The notes under the pieces were generated by a model. It ran no database searches. It saw only the letters and a program-made list of their open reading frames with translations, and was not told the origin of the DNA. A program made the position numbers and the translations under genes. Below, one piece after another: positions 32,096 through 41,544 of a DNA stretch of 64,000 nucleotides; position 1 is the first letter of the stretch, and every line of letters begins with the position of its first letter. Source of the DNA: Geodermatophilus marinus (lineage in GTDB: Bacteria > Actinomycetota > Actinomycetes > Mycobacteriales > Geodermatophilaceae); the NCBI RefSeq assembly GCF_003428645.1, contig NZ_QVQH01000017.1:1-64000 (forward strand), given 5' to 3'.

Positions 32096-33920
32096 TCAGG
32101 CGGCCAGCGCCACCTGCCGGTCGGCGGCCGCGACCAGGGCCGCGTAGCGGCCACCCGCGGCGAGCAGCTCCTCGTGGGTGCCGGTCTCGACCACCCGGCC
32201 GGCGTCCAGGACGGCGATGCGGTCGGCACCGCGGACCGTGGAGAGCCGGTGCGCGACGGTGATCGTGGTCCGCCCCCGGCCGGCCTCGTCCAGGGCCTCC
32301 TGGACCGCGCGCTCGGTGGCGGTGTCGAGCGCGCTCGTCGCCTCGTCGAGCACCAGCACCCGCGGGTCGCGCAGCAGCGTGCGCGCGATGGCCAGCCGCT
32401 GCTTCTCCCCGCCGGAGAAGCGGTGCCCGCGGGCGCCGACGACGGTGTCGTAGCCGTCGGGCAGCGCCGCGATCACCTCGTGCACCCGGGCCAGGCGGGC
32501 GGCGGCCGATCTCGCCGTCCGTGGCGCCGGGCCGGGCGTGCCGGAGGTTCTCCCGCACGGTGGTGTGCAGCAGGTAGGTCTCCTGGGCGACGACGCCGAC
32601 GAGCCGGGCGACGGTGGCCAGCGGGAGGTCGCGCAGGTCGACGCCGTCGATGCGCACCCGCCCGGCGGTCGGGTCGGCCAGCCGGGCCACCAGCGAGGCC
32701 AGCGTGCTCTTTCCCGACCCGGTCGCCCCCACCAGGGCGAGCGACCCCCCGGCGGGCACGGCCAGGTCGACGCCGGCCACGGCGGGCCGGTGCCCGTCGG
32801 GGTAGGTGAACCACACGCCCTCGAAGGCGACCTCGCCGCGCGCCCGCGCCGGGTCGAAGGGGACCGGGGAGACCGGGTCGTCGACGTCCACCGGCAGGTC
32901 GAGGTACTCGAACACCCGGCTGAACAGCGCCATCGAGCTGGTCACCGAGACGCCGACGTCGAGCAGCCCCATGAGCGGGCGGAACAGCGCTCCCTGCAGG
33001 GTGGTGAAGGCGACCAGGGTGCCGATGGTCATGCCACCGGAGGTCGCCGGCAGGCCGGCGGCGAGATAGATCAGCGCCGGGATGCCGGCGAAGACGATGC
33101 TCATGGTGGCCATCCGCCAGCGGCCGGCCAGCTGGGAGCGCACCTCCAGGCCCACGAGGTCGGCCGACGTCGCCGCGAACCGCCGGGACTGGGCGGGCCC
33201 GGCACCCAGCGTCTTGCCGAGCAGCACGCCGCTGACGCTCAGCCCCTCCTCCACCTGGGCGTGCAGGTCGGCGAGGTGCCGCTGCCGCTGGGCGGTGACC
33301 GCGCGCCGCATCCGCGCCACCTTGCGGGTGAGCAGGACGGCGGGCGGGAGGACGACGAGGGACAGCAGCGACAGCCGCCACGACAGGGCCACCATCGCGA
33401 CCACCGTGCCGACGACCGTGGTCGCGTTGGCGGCCAGCGACGTCGCGGTGGAGGTCACCACCGACTGCATCCCGCCGATGTCGTTGGTGAGCCGGGACTG
33501 CACCTCGCCGCCGCGCGTCCGGGTGAAGAAGCCCAGCGCCTGGCGCTGGAGGTGCTCGAAGACCGCCGTCCGCAGCCCGTGCATGACGCGCTGGCCGACG
33601 GTCGTGGACAGCCAGGTCTGCACCACCCCGAGGACGGCGGTGCTCGCCGCGACGCCGAGCATCCCCGCCACGGCGAGGGTCAGCAGCCCGACGTCCTGCC
33701 GGGGGATGGCCTCGTCGATGACCAGCCGGACGAGGAACGGCGTCGCCAGCGCAACGGCCGAGGAGACGACGATGAGCGCCACCACGACCGCGACCTGCCA
33801 GCGGTAGGGGACGAACAGCGCGGTCACCCGGCGCAGCGGCACCGGGGAGCGCTCGAGCTGGGCGCGGTCGGCGGGGTCGACGGTGCGCCCCGACCGCCCC
33901 CCGCCCCCGGGTCGGTCCAT
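32096..33920 (-). pseudogene. Frameshifted ABC exporter (fused permease-ATPase)
   Basis: A MsbA/LmrA-type half transporter with six transmembrane helices (about 20-310), then an ATPase domain with Walker [10 protein letters not shown]. After ATDGEI near 32500-32510 the frame breaks. The rest ([38 protein letters not shown], then [12 protein letters not shown] and VAHRLSTV) lies in another frame to 32096. Restoring two bases gives a 608-residue protein of normal length and spacing. The signature and Walker B therefore are not translated with the membrane part. It could be genuine decay or a sequencing error in the GGCGGCGG run. It diverges from a MarR gene across a palindrome. ATG at 33920 was chosen over the GTG at 33938. 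Confidence 0.85.
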
Positions 33921-33950
33921 GCTCTCGATGACGACCACCTCCGAGATGGT

Positions 33951-33977
33951 GAGGCTACCTCACGGTGAGGCAACCTC
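33951..33977. promoter_or_regulatory. 27-bp palindromic operator between ABC exporter and MarR gene
   Basis: The core TACCTCACGGTGAGGCA (33956-33972) is flanked by matching GAGG and CCTC arms, making a near-perfect 27-bp palindrome. It lies 31 bp upstream of the exporter ATG and 23 bp upstream of the marR GTG. TAGCAT at 33989-33994 is a -10 for a leaderless marR transcript. Half-sites resemble the 18-bp catabolic palindrome, but the central spacing is 3 instead of 4. Confidence 0.65.
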
Positions 33978-34000
33978 GGGTCCCTCGCTAGCATTCCCCC

Positions 34001-34423
34001 GTGCGCGAGGACGAGGACACCGCCGCGCTCGGCGACCTGCTCATGCGGGCCGCGCGGGCCCAGCGCCGCCGCTGGCGGGACGTCCTGGCGCCCTGGGACC
34101 TCTCCCCCCACCAGGCCCGCGCGCTGCGCGTCGTGTGCGGGTCCGCGGGCACCCGCCCCTCGGACCTCGCCGGGGCGCTGCGCATCGCCCCCCGTTCGGC
34201 CACCGAGGTCGCCGACGCGCTGCAGGCCCGCGGGCTGGTCGAGCGGCTCCCCGACCCCACCGACCGGCGGGCCGTCGTCCTGCGGCCGACCCCGGCGGGA
34301 CGGCGGGTGCAGGCCGAGGTGGACGCCGCGCGGGCGGCCGACAGCCGGGCGCTGTTCGAGCGCCTGGACCCGGCCGACCGGGCGGCGCTGGCCCGCGCGC
34401 TGCGCCGGCTCGCCGAGGACTGA
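34001..34423 (+). CDS. MarR-family regulator of the divergent ABC exporter
   Basis: A 140-residue winged-helix protein: LSPHQARALRVVCGSAGTRPSDLAGALRIAPRSATEVADALQARGLVERLPDPTDRRAVVLRPTPAGR. The DRRA wing motif is standard for MarR. GTG at 34001 lies 6 nt after a TAGCAT -10, suggesting a leaderless mRNA. By position and the palindrome at 33951-33977 it probably represses itself and the divergent exporter, releasing on binding a drug-like ligand (inference). Confidence 0.9.
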   Translation: MREDEDTAALGDLLMRAARAQRRRWRDVLAPWDLSPHQARALRVVCGSAGTRPSDLAGALRIAPRSATEVADALQARGLVERLPDPTDRRAVVLRPTPAGRRVQAEVDAARAADSRALFERLDPADRAALARALRRLAED

Positions 34424-34456
34424 CCCCGCGCCCCGGGAGGTGCGACCATCGGCACC

Positions 34457-34900
34457 GTGGGCGAGCCGGTGCGACCCGAGGACCTGCGGGTGTCCGACCC
34501 CGAGCGGGCGGTCGTGCAGGAGCGGCTGCGCCGCGCGGTGGCGGCCGGGCAGCTGGACCTGCACGAGTTCGACACCCGGGTGCAGTCGGTCTGGGCGGCG
34601 CGGACCCGCGGCGAGCTGGCCCGGGTGACCCGCGACCTGCCCGAGCCGCCCCCGCCGCCGCCGGCCCCGAAGCCGCCCCCGCCGCTCGGCCGGGTGTTCT
34701 CCTCCGACGCGGCCGGCACGGCCATGCGCGTGCTCACCATCGTCTTCGCGAGCATCGCGGCGGTGAACCTGGTGGTGTGGGGCCTGGTCGCGGGCACCAC
34801 CGACGCCTCGGTGTACCCCTGGTGGGTCTGGACGGCCGGCCCGCCCGCCGCCGCGCTCGCCGTGCTGTACCTGGTCGGCATCGGCCGGCCGCGCCGCTGA
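34457..34900 (+). CDS. DUF1707 membrane protein
   Basis: A 147-residue protein. The N-terminal DUF1707 domain (about 6-58: LRVSDPERAVVQERLRRAVAAGQLDLHEFDTRVQSVWAARTRGEL) is followed by a proline-rich linker and two transmembrane helices (about 95-115 and 122-140). DUF1707 is a short actinobacterial domain of unknown function, often attached to membrane or cell-wall-stress domains. GTG at 34457. It follows the marR gene by 33 bp and could be cotranscribed. Confidence 0.85.
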   Translation: MGEPVRPEDLRVSDPERAVVQERLRRAVAAGQLDLHEFDTRVQSVWAARTRGELARVTRDLPEPPPPPPAPKPPPPLGRVFSSDAAGTAMRVLTIVFASIAAVNLVVWGLVAGTTDASVYPWWVWTAGPPAAALAVLYLVGIGRPRR

Positions 34901-34932
34901 CGCCGGTCGCACCGCGGCGCTAGCGTGCGGCC

Positions 34933-36036
34933 GTGCCCGAGACCCTCTCCCGCCGCCGGGTGCTGGACCTGCGCCTGCACGCCCAGCAGCTCGGCCGGCC
35001 CGCGGGGTCGGTGGCCGGCACGGCGGTGCTCGACCTGGGCGTGCAGGACACCGGCCCGGACGGCGGCCGGTGGGCACTGGCGCTGCGCGGCGTCGACGTC
35101 GCCGCCCTCGCCCCCGACGAGCTGGTCACCGCCTGGACCCTCCGCGGGGCCCCGCACCTGTACCGGCGGGCCGACCTCGCCGGGGTCGTCGCGGCCACCG
35201 CCCCGTTCTCCGAGGCCGACGCCGCCAAGCGCATCCACGACGCGGCCCGGCCGCTGCGCGCCGCGGGGATCCCGGTGCTCACCGCCCTCGACACCGTCGC
35301 CGCGGCGATGCGGGCGGCCGTCCGGGAGCCGACCGCCAAGGGCGAGCTCTCGGCCCGGCTGACCAGGGAGCTGCCCGAGCCCTACCTGCGGTACTGCCGG
35401 CCGTGCGGGGCCACCCACCTGTTCGAGCAGCCGTTCCGGCTCGCCGCCCTGCGCGCCGGGCTGGAGCTGGAACCGGGCACCTCCCCGCCGGTGCTCCGCC
35501 CGGTGCCGGGCCTGCGACCGGCGGCGGGGACCCCGGCCGCCCTCGACGTGGTGCGCGGCTGCCTGCGGCTGCTCGGCCCCACCACCCCGGCCCTCGTCGC
35601 CGCCTACCTCGAGGCCCCGGTGGCCGACGTCCGGGCCCGCTGGCCGGAGGAGGCCGTCGAGGTGGCCGTCGACGGGGCGCGGCGGTGGCTGCTCGCGGCC
35701 GACGCCGAGCGGGCCGCCGGCGTCCCCGCCGCCGAGGGGGTGCTGCTGCTGGGGCCGTTCGACCCGTTCCTGCAGGCCCGCGACCGCGACCTGCTGGTGT
35801 CCGACGCCGAGCGGGCCCGGCAGCTGTGGCCGGTGCTCGGCCGGCCCGGCGCCGTGCTGGCCGACGGTGAGCCGGTCGGGGCCTGGCGCCCCCGGGCGGC
35901 CGGACGGCGGCTGACCGTCACCGCCGAGCTCTGGCGGCGCCCGACCGCGCGGCTGCGGGCCGGCGTCGAGGAGGGCGCCGCGCGGCTGGCCGCCCACCGG
36001 GGGGTGACCCTCGCCGCGGTCGAGCTCACCGGCTGA
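34933..36036 (+). CDS. Winged-helix DNA-binding protein, AlkZ/HTH_42 family
   Basis: A 367-residue protein of the HTH_42 (PF06224-like) family. It starts LSRRRVLDLRLHAQQLG and contains LGVQDTG, placed like the Q-x-D active-site pair of AlkZ DNA glycosylases, here Q-D without a spacer residue. LVTAWTLRGAPHLYRRADL and the late GPFDPFLQARDRDLLV are family blocks. AlkZ excises azinomycin-crosslinked or alkylated bases. Many relatives are uncharacterised, so glycosylase activity is only possible. GTG at 34933 is 6 nt after TAGCGT (34921-34926), suggesting a leaderless transcript. Confidence 0.82.
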   Translation: MPETLSRRRVLDLRLHAQQLGRPAGSVAGTAVLDLGVQDTGPDGGRWALALRGVDVAALAPDELVTAWTLRGAPHLYRRADLAGVVAATAPFSEADAAKRIHDAARPLRAAGIPVLTALDTVAAAMRAAVREPTAKGELSARLTRELPEPYLRYCRPCGATHLFEQPFRLAALRAGLELEPGTSPPVLRPVPGLRPAAGTPAALDVVRGCLRLLGPTTPALVAAYLEAPVADVRARWPEEAVEVAVDGARRWLLAADAERAAGVPAAEGVLLLGPFDPFLQARDRDLLVSDAERARQLWPVLGRPGAVLADGEPVGAWRPRAAGRRLTVTAELWRRPTARLRAGVEEGAARLAAHRGVTLAAVELTG

Positions 36037-36039
36037 GGC

Positions 36040-37374
36040 TCAGCCGGCCAGCACCGCCCAGCCGTGCGCCGGCAGCCGCACCCGCGCCCCCGGCCCGGCG
36101 TCCACGACCTCGCCCTGCCCGGCCAGCAGCGCCCCGGCGCCGGGGGCGGGCAGCTCGGCCGCGGCGGACGAGACGCTGAGCGCGACGACGAGCCGCCCGC
36201 CGTCGCCGCGGGACTCGTAGGCGAACACGTCGTCGGCCAGGTGCAGCGGCGCGGTGCGGGCGGTGTGCAGCCACCGGTGCCGGCGGCGCAGCCCGATCAG
36301 CTCCTGGTGCAGCCGGTAGGTCGGCGCGCCCAGCGGGGAGAGCTCGCCCGGGCCGGCGGGGAAGGCCGGGCGGACGGCGTCGTCCCCGCCGGCCCGGTCC
36401 TCCTTGACCCCGCGGAAGGCGTGCTCGTCACCGGCGTAGACCACCGGGGTCCCGCCGACGGTCATCAGCACGGCGAGGGCGTGCGCCAGGTGCCGCTCGT
36501 CGGTCAGCCGGCTGGCGATCCGGGTGACGTCGTGGTTGCCGAGGAAGGTGAGCGGCACGAACGTGTCGAGGAAGCCGTCGTGCCGGCCCAGCGCGTGCGA
36601 CAGCTCGTGGAAGTTGCCGTCGTTGAGCGCGCTCCAGACGGCCTTCCACAGCTCGTACTGGGTCACCGAGTCCACGCCGGACTCCCGCACGAACGCCGGG
36701 TAGTCGCCGTGGATGACCTCGCCGGTGAGGTAGGCGTCGGGGTGGGCGGCGCGCACGCGCGGCAGCACGGTCGCCCAGAACCGCGGGGGGACGGCGTAGG
36801 CGGCGTCCAGGCGCCAGCCGTCGGCACCGCGCGCGAGCCAGTGCGTCATCACGTCGGTGACCAGGTCGGCGACGGCCGGCTCGCGGTGGTCGAGGGCGAC
36901 CAGCCGGTGGTGCCCCTCGAAGGTGTCGGCCTGCGGCTCGCCGCCCGGCTGCGGCCAGGTCAGGCGGAACCACGACGCGGTCGGCGCGGCGGGCCCCTGC
37001 TCCACCACCGCGCGGAAGGCCGGGTGGCCGCGGCCGACGTGGTTGAAGACGCCGTCGAGCAGCACCCGGAGGCCGCGGGCGTGCGCCGCGGCGAACAGGG
37101 CGTCGAGGTCGGCCTCGTCGCCGAGCCGCGGGTCCACGCGGAAGTGGTCCACGGTGTCGTAGCCGTGGGTCTCCGAGGCGAACACCGGCCCCAGCAGCAG
37201 CCCGGAGGCGCCGAGCTCGACGGCGTGGTCCAGCCAGGGCTCCAGGCGGGGCAGCCGGTGGGTGGTCCCTGCGGCGGCCTCCCCGGTCGCTTCCCGCTCG
37301 GCCCCGAGGAAGCCCAGCGGGTAGACATGCCACCAGACGGCGTCCTGCACCCAGCCCGGCACGGTCCTCCCCAC
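36040..37374 (-). CDS. GH13 alpha-amylase family glycosyl hydrolase
   Basis: A 444-residue (beta/alpha)8 enzyme acting on alpha-glucans or alpha-glucosides. Conserved regions: DGVFNHVG (I), GWRLDAAY with the nucleophile Asp (II), YLTGEVIHGDY with the acid/base Glu (III), and FLGNHDVTR with the transition-state Asp (IV). No signal peptide is visible, so it acts in the cytosol, perhaps on maltodextrin or trehalose-type sugars. The GTG at 37374 gives MGRTVPGWVQDAVWWHVYPLGF, the usual N-terminus. It diverges from hyuA. Confidence 0.9.
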   Translation of the reverse strand: MGRTVPGWVQDAVWWHVYPLGFLGAEREATGEAAAGTTHRLPRLEPWLDHAVELGASGLLLGPVFASETHGYDTVDHFRVDPRLGDEADLDALFAAAHARGLRVLLDGVFNHVGRGHPAFRAVVEQGPAAPTASWFRLTWPQPGGEPQADTFEGHHRLVALDHREPAVADLVTDVMTHWLARGADGWRLDAAYAVPPRFWATVLPRVRAAHPDAYLTGEVIHGDYPAFVRESGVDSVTQYELWKAVWSALNDGNFHELSHALGRHDGFLDTFVPLTFLGNHDVTRIASRLTDERHLAHALAVLMTVGGTPVVYAGDEHAFRGVKEDRAGGDDAVRPAFPAGPGELSPLGAPTYRLHQELIGLRRRHRWLHTARTAPLHLADDVFAYESRGDGGRLVVALSVSSAAAELPAPGAGALLAGQGEVVDAGPGARVRLPAHGWAVLAG

Positions 37375-37455
37375 GGTCGCCCTGCGCGTCGGGCCGACCC
37401 TAGCCCGGCGCCCCGCGCGGGACCGCGGCGCCGGGGACGGGGTCTTCCGCCGGTG

Positions 37456-37477
37456 GATATCTCAGCGCTAAGGTATC
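37456..37477 (+). promoter_or_regulatory. Palindromic operator over the hyuA promoter
   Basis: TATCTCAGCGCTAAGGTA (37458-37475) is an 18-bp palindrome extended by GA and TC on the outside. It contains TAAGGT (37469-37474), which fits as the -10 of a nearly leaderless hyuA transcript starting just before the ATG at 37483. It matches the motif seen at 4348, 12733, 12763 and 47910. Confidence 0.62.
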
Positions 37478-37482
37478 TGCCC

Positions 37483-39591
37483 ATGAGTGCGCCGCCCCGC
37501 CGGGTCCGCATCGGCATCGACACCGGGGGGACGTTCACCGACGTCGTCGCGGTGGACGAGGAGACCGGGCAGACCACGACCACCAAGACGCCGTCCACCC
37601 CCGCCGACCCGGCCGAGGGCTTCCTCGCCGGCGTCCGCAAGGTCCTCGACCTCATGGGCCTCGAGGGCGACGCGGTGACCGCCGTCAGCCACGGGACGAC
37701 GGTCGCCACCAACCAGCTGCTCGAGGGCAAGCTCGACCGGATCGGGTTCATCACCACCGAGGGCTACGAGTCGGTGCTGGAGATCGCCCGCCAGTCGGTG
37801 CCCGACGGCTACGGCAACAGCTACTTCTGGGTCAAGCCGCCGCGGATCGTCCCGGCCGACCTGGTCCGCACGGTCCGCGGCCGGCTGGACCCCACCGGTG
37901 CGGAGGTCCGCCCGCTCGACGAGGACGACGCCCGCGCCGCGGCCCGCTTCTTCGCCGACGCCGGCATCACCACGATCGGCGTGTGCTTCCTGCACGCCTA
38001 CGCGAACGACGCCCACGAGCGCCGGGTGCTCGAGGTGATCCGCGAGGAGCACCCCGACGCCGTCGTCTCGATCAGCTCCGAGGTGCTGCGCGAGTACCGC
38101 GAGTACGAGCGCTCGGTCACCACGCTGGTCGACGCCGGGGTCAAGCCCAAGGTCGGCGCCTACGTCACGAACATCCGCACCCGGCTCGACGAGATCGCCC
38201 CGGGCGTGCCGTTCTACGTGATGAAGAGCAACGGCGGCGTGCTCTCGGCCCAGGAGGTCGTGCACCAGCCGATCACCACGATGCTCTCCGGCCCGGCCGC
38301 CGGCGCCCTGGGCGCGGCGCTGATCGCCGGGACGGCGGGCTTCGACCGGGTGCTCACCTGCGACGGCGGCGGCACCTCCACCGACGTCACCGTGGTCGTC
38401 GACGGCGAGCCGACGCTGACCACCGAGGGCTCGGTCGGCGACTACCCGTCCAAGATCCCGATGATCGATGTCGTCACCGTCGGCGCGGGCGGCGGCTCGA
38501 TCGCCTGGATCTCGCCCGAGGGCACGCTGAAGGTCGGCCCGCAGAGCGCCGGCGCCGACCCGGGCCCGATCTGCTACCCCGACGGCGGCGACGAGCCCAC
38601 CGTCACCGACGCGCACGTCGTCCTCGGCCGGATCCCCCCGCACCTGCTCGGCGGGGAGATCCCGCTGTCGGTCGAGGCCGCCCGGAAGGGCCTGGCGGCG
38701 CTCGGCGGCGAGCTCGACCTCTCCCTGGAGCGCGCCGCGACCGGGATCCTGGAGATCTCCGCGTGGAACCAGGCCAACGCGCTGCGCCAGGTGACCGTGG
38801 CCCGGGGCCTGGACGTCCGCGACTTCACCCTCACCACGTTCGGCGGCTCCGGCTCGCTGCTGGCCTGCCGGCTGATGGACATCCTCGGCCTGCCGCGCAC
38901 CCTGGTGCCGCCGAACCCGGGCAACGTCAGCGCGTTCGGGCTGCTGACCGTCGACGTCCGCAACGACTACGTGCAGACCGTCGTCAGCAAGCACGCCGAC
39001 CTCGACCTCGACCGGGTGCGGGGGGTCTACGCCGACCTGGAGGAGCAGGCGCACGTCGCGCTCGACGGCGAGGGCTTCGCCCGCGCCGAGCAGCGGATGC
39101 AGCGGACGGCGGACCTGCGCTACGTGGGCCAGGCGTTCGAGGTCCGCGTCCCGGTCGCCGACGGCGAGCTCGACGCCGCGGCGGCCGAGGAGGTCGCCCA
39201 GGCCTTCCACGCCGCGCACCGGCAGCTCTACGGCTACGACTTCGCCGACGACCCGCGCCAGGCCGTGGAGTGGGTGAACCTCCGGGTGAGCGGGATCGGG
39301 CCGATCCGCCGTCCCGACGTCGTCGAGCTGCCGGGACGGGACGGCGGGACGGACCGGGCCGTCACGGGCTCGCGGCGGGTGTTCTTCGACGCTGTGCAGT
39401 CGTCGCCCTCCTCCGGAGGCGACTGGGTGGACACCCCCACCTACGACCGGCCCGCCCTCGCCCCGGGCGACGTGGTGAGCGGCCCGGCGATCATCGAGGA
39501 GTTCGGCTCGACCGTCCCGGTGCACCCGGGCTTCGCCGCCACCGTCGACACGTACGGCAACCTGCTGCTCACGAAGGAGTCCGGGCGATGA
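37483..39591 (+). CDS. hyuA: Hydantoinase/oxoprolinase subunit A
   Basis: A 702-residue ATP-binding subunit of the HyuA/acetone-carboxylase-beta family. Actin-like phosphate loops are GIDTGGTFTDVV (N-terminus), SHGTTVATNQLLEGK and CDGGGTSTDVTVV. The DAGVKPKVG and SNGGVLSA blocks are typical of N-methylhydantoinases. With HyuB it opens a cyclic ureide or lactam in an ATP-dependent way. Members also include caprolactamase and 5-oxoprolinase, so the exact ring is not decided by sequence. ATGA overlap with hyuB. Preceded by the shared palindrome. Confidence 0.9.
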   Translation: MSAPPRRVRIGIDTGGTFTDVVAVDEETGQTTTTKTPSTPADPAEGFLAGVRKVLDLMGLEGDAVTAVSHGTTVATNQLLEGKLDRIGFITTEGYESVLEIARQSVPDGYGNSYFWVKPPRIVPADLVRTVRGRLDPTGAEVRPLDEDDARAAARFFADAGITTIGVCFLHAYANDAHERRVLEVIREEHPDAVVSISSEVLREYREYERSVTTLVDAGVKPKVGAYVTNIRTRLDEIAPGVPFYVMKSNGGVLSAQEVVHQPITTMLSGPAAGALGAALIAGTAGFDRVLTCDGGGTSTDVTVVVDGEPTLTTEGSVGDYPSKIPMIDVVTVGAGGGSIAWISPEGTLKVGPQSAGADPGPICYPDGGDEPTVTDAHVVLGRIPPHLLGGEIPLSVEAARKGLAALGGELDLSLERAATGILEISAWNQANALRQVTVARGLDVRDFTLTTFGGSGSLLACRLMDILGLPRTLVPPNPGNVSAFGLLTVDVRNDYVQTVVSKHADLDLDRVRGVYADLEEQAHVALDGEGFARAEQRMQRTADLRYVGQAFEVRVPVADGELDAAAAEEVAQAFHAAHRQLYGYDFADDPRQAVEWVNLRVSGIGPIRRPDVVELPGRDGGTDRAVTGSRRVFFDAVQSSPSSGGDWVDTPTYDRPALAPGDVVSGPAIIEEFGSTVPVHPGFAATVDTYGNLLLTKESGR

Positions 39592-41477
39592 GCGCCTTCC
39601 CCACCGGGGACCTGACCGACGGCGAGGTCCAGGCCGATCCCGTCCTCGTCGAGATCGTCGCCGGCACGCTGGCCGCGATCGAGAAGGAGGTCGAGACCTC
39701 CATCGGGCGCACGTCGCGCTCGCCGATGATCCGCGACGCGCACGACTTCCGCGCCGGCATCCACGACCGGAACCTGCGCAAGCTCACCGGGCGGTCGTAC
39801 TCGGCGCTGGTGCACCCCGTCGTCCGCGACTACCCGATCGAGCAGATGAACGTCGGGGACGTCTTCTTCCACAACGACGTCTACGCCTCCGAGGGCGGCA
39901 TCGGCCACCTGCCGGACCTCTGCGTCACCGTGCCGGTGTTCGCGCACGTGGACGGCGAGCAGCGCGTGGTCGCCTTCATCCAGGCCTTCGGCCACCACGA
40001 CGACATCGGCGGCGCGGTGCCCGGGTCGATGCCCTCGGCGGCGACCAGCGTGTACGAGGAGGGCCTGATGGTCCCCCCGATCAAGCTGTGGGACCGCGGC
40101 GTGCCCAACGAGAGCGCGCTGAAGATCATGACCCGCAACTCGCGGATGCCCGACTCGCTGGCCGCCGACCTCGACGCCGAGTGCTCGGCCTGCCTGGCCG
40201 GCGCCCGGCGGCTGGGCGAGCTGTTCGACCGGTACGGCGTGGCCGCGGTGGAGGCCTGCTTCGACGCGATCCTGGCCGGCTCCACCGAGGTCTACCGGCG
40301 GGAGATCCTCTCGCAGATCCCCGACGGCACCTACGTCTGGGAGGACTACGCCGAGCACGACGGCGTGGAGGAGCCGAAGCTGCACCGGCAGCGGATCACG
40401 CTGACCATGGACTCGACGGCCGACGTCCCCCTGGTCATCGACTTCACCGGCACCGGCCCGCAGGCCAAGGGCCCGATCAACCACTGCGGCGACTACGCCG
40501 ACGGCAACTTCCTCAAGAAGTGGCTGGCGCCGATCCTGCGCAACCTGGCCGAGACGCCCGAGCGGATGGCCCAGCTCGACGTCAACGAGGGCGTCGTGCC
40601 GCTGATCGAGATGCGGTTCCCGGAGAAGGGCACGCTGCTCACCCCGGTCTTCCCGGCGCCGACCAACGCCCGGACGTTCGTGATCCTGCGGCTGCTCGGC
40701 GTCCTGGCCGGCGTGCTGGCCAAGGCCACCGGCGGCCGGATGCCCGCCGACCAGGAGACGATCCGCTACACCGGCGTCTACGGCACCGACGCAGACGGCC
40801 AGCCCTACCTCATGCGCGAGGTGCTGGGCGGCGGCTCGGGCGGGCGGTACTACGCCGACGGCGAGGACACCATCCACGTCGTCCCCGACTCGCGGAACCT
40901 GCCGACCGAGTTCACCGAGGGCCGGTTCCCGCTGCGGGTGGAGCGGCTGGGCCTCGCGCTGGACTCCGGCGGTCCCGGGCGCTACCGCGGCGGCTGCGGC
41001 TACGAGAAGCACATCCGGGTGCTGCGCGACGCGCACTTCATGTCGATCGCCGACCGCTCGATCCTGGCCTGCTGGGGCGTCAAGGGCGGCAAGGCCGGGC
41101 GGCCGTTCCAGATCACCGTCGACCCGGGCGGTCCGGACGAGCACGACGTCGACGCGCTCGCCGACGCCGAGCCGCTGACGGCCGGCACCGTGGTCCGGAT
41201 CCGGACGACGGGCGGCGGCGGCTGGGGCGACCCGCTGGACCGGCCGGTCGAGGAGGTGCTGCGGGACATCGCCTGGCGCAAGGTGTCGGTGGCCGGCGCC
41301 CGGGAGGACTACGGCGTCGTCGTGCGGGACGACGGCTCGTGCGACGAGGCGGCCACCGAGGAGCTGCGCGCGTCGGTGCGGGCCGCCCGCACCGGGGACG
41401 AGCCGTTCTTCGACCGCGGCCCCGGCTACGCCACCCTCTCCGGCGGCGCGGCCTTCAACGAGTTCGACCTGCTGTGA
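39588..41477 (+). CDS. hyuB: Hydantoinase/oxoprolinase subunit B
   Basis: A 629-residue catalytic partner of HyuA. Signatures include DPVLVEIVAGTLAAIEKEVETSIGRTSRSPMIRD at the start, GDVFFHNDVYASEGGIGHLPDL, FGHHDDIGGAVPGSMP with the metal-binding HHDD, the IDFTGTGPQ motif and GGGGWGDPLDRP near the C-terminus. The stop is followed 4 bp later by a hairpin of the type found after carbamate kinase. Products of the A/B reaction could be carbamoylated acids that feed other genes of the proposed regulon (inference). Confidence 0.9.
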   Translation: MSAFPTGDLTDGEVQADPVLVEIVAGTLAAIEKEVETSIGRTSRSPMIRDAHDFRAGIHDRNLRKLTGRSYSALVHPVVRDYPIEQMNVGDVFFHNDVYASEGGIGHLPDLCVTVPVFAHVDGEQRVVAFIQAFGHHDDIGGAVPGSMPSAATSVYEEGLMVPPIKLWDRGVPNESALKIMTRNSRMPDSLAADLDAECSACLAGARRLGELFDRYGVAAVEACFDAILAGSTEVYRREILSQIPDGTYVWEDYAEHDGVEEPKLHRQRITLTMDSTADVPLVIDFTGTGPQAKGPINHCGDYADGNFLKKWLAPILRNLAETPERMAQLDVNEGVVPLIEMRFPEKGTLLTPVFPAPTNARTFVILRLLGVLAGVLAKATGGRMPADQETIRYTGVYGTDADGQPYLMREVLGGGSGGRYYADGEDTIHVVPDSRNLPTEFTEGRFPLRVERLGLALDSGGPGRYRGGCGYEKHIRVLRDAHFMSIADRSILACWGVKGGKAGRPFQITVDPGGPDEHDVDALADAEPLTAGTVVRIRTTGGGGWGDPLDRPVEEVLRDIAWRKVSVAGAREDYGVVVRDDGSCDEAATEELRASVRAARTGDEPFFDRGPGYATLSGGAAFNEFDLL

Positions 41478-41480
41478 CGA

Positions 41481-41533
41481 GGACCCCCTGCCCCCACGGC
41501 GGGAGAGCTCGCCGCGGGGCCCTGCAGGGGGCC
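41481..41533 (+). terminator. Hairpin after hyuB, copy 2 of the 5346-5399 element
   Basis: CCCCCTGC (41484-41491) pairs with GCAGGGGG (41524-41531). Inner CCCC-CGGCG and CGCCG-GGGG arms extend the stem. The order and sequence of blocks match the element at 5346-5399. Being directly after the operon and before a convergent gene, it likely acts as a terminator. Confidence 0.65.
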
Positions 41534-41544
41534 GAGTCCCGCGA

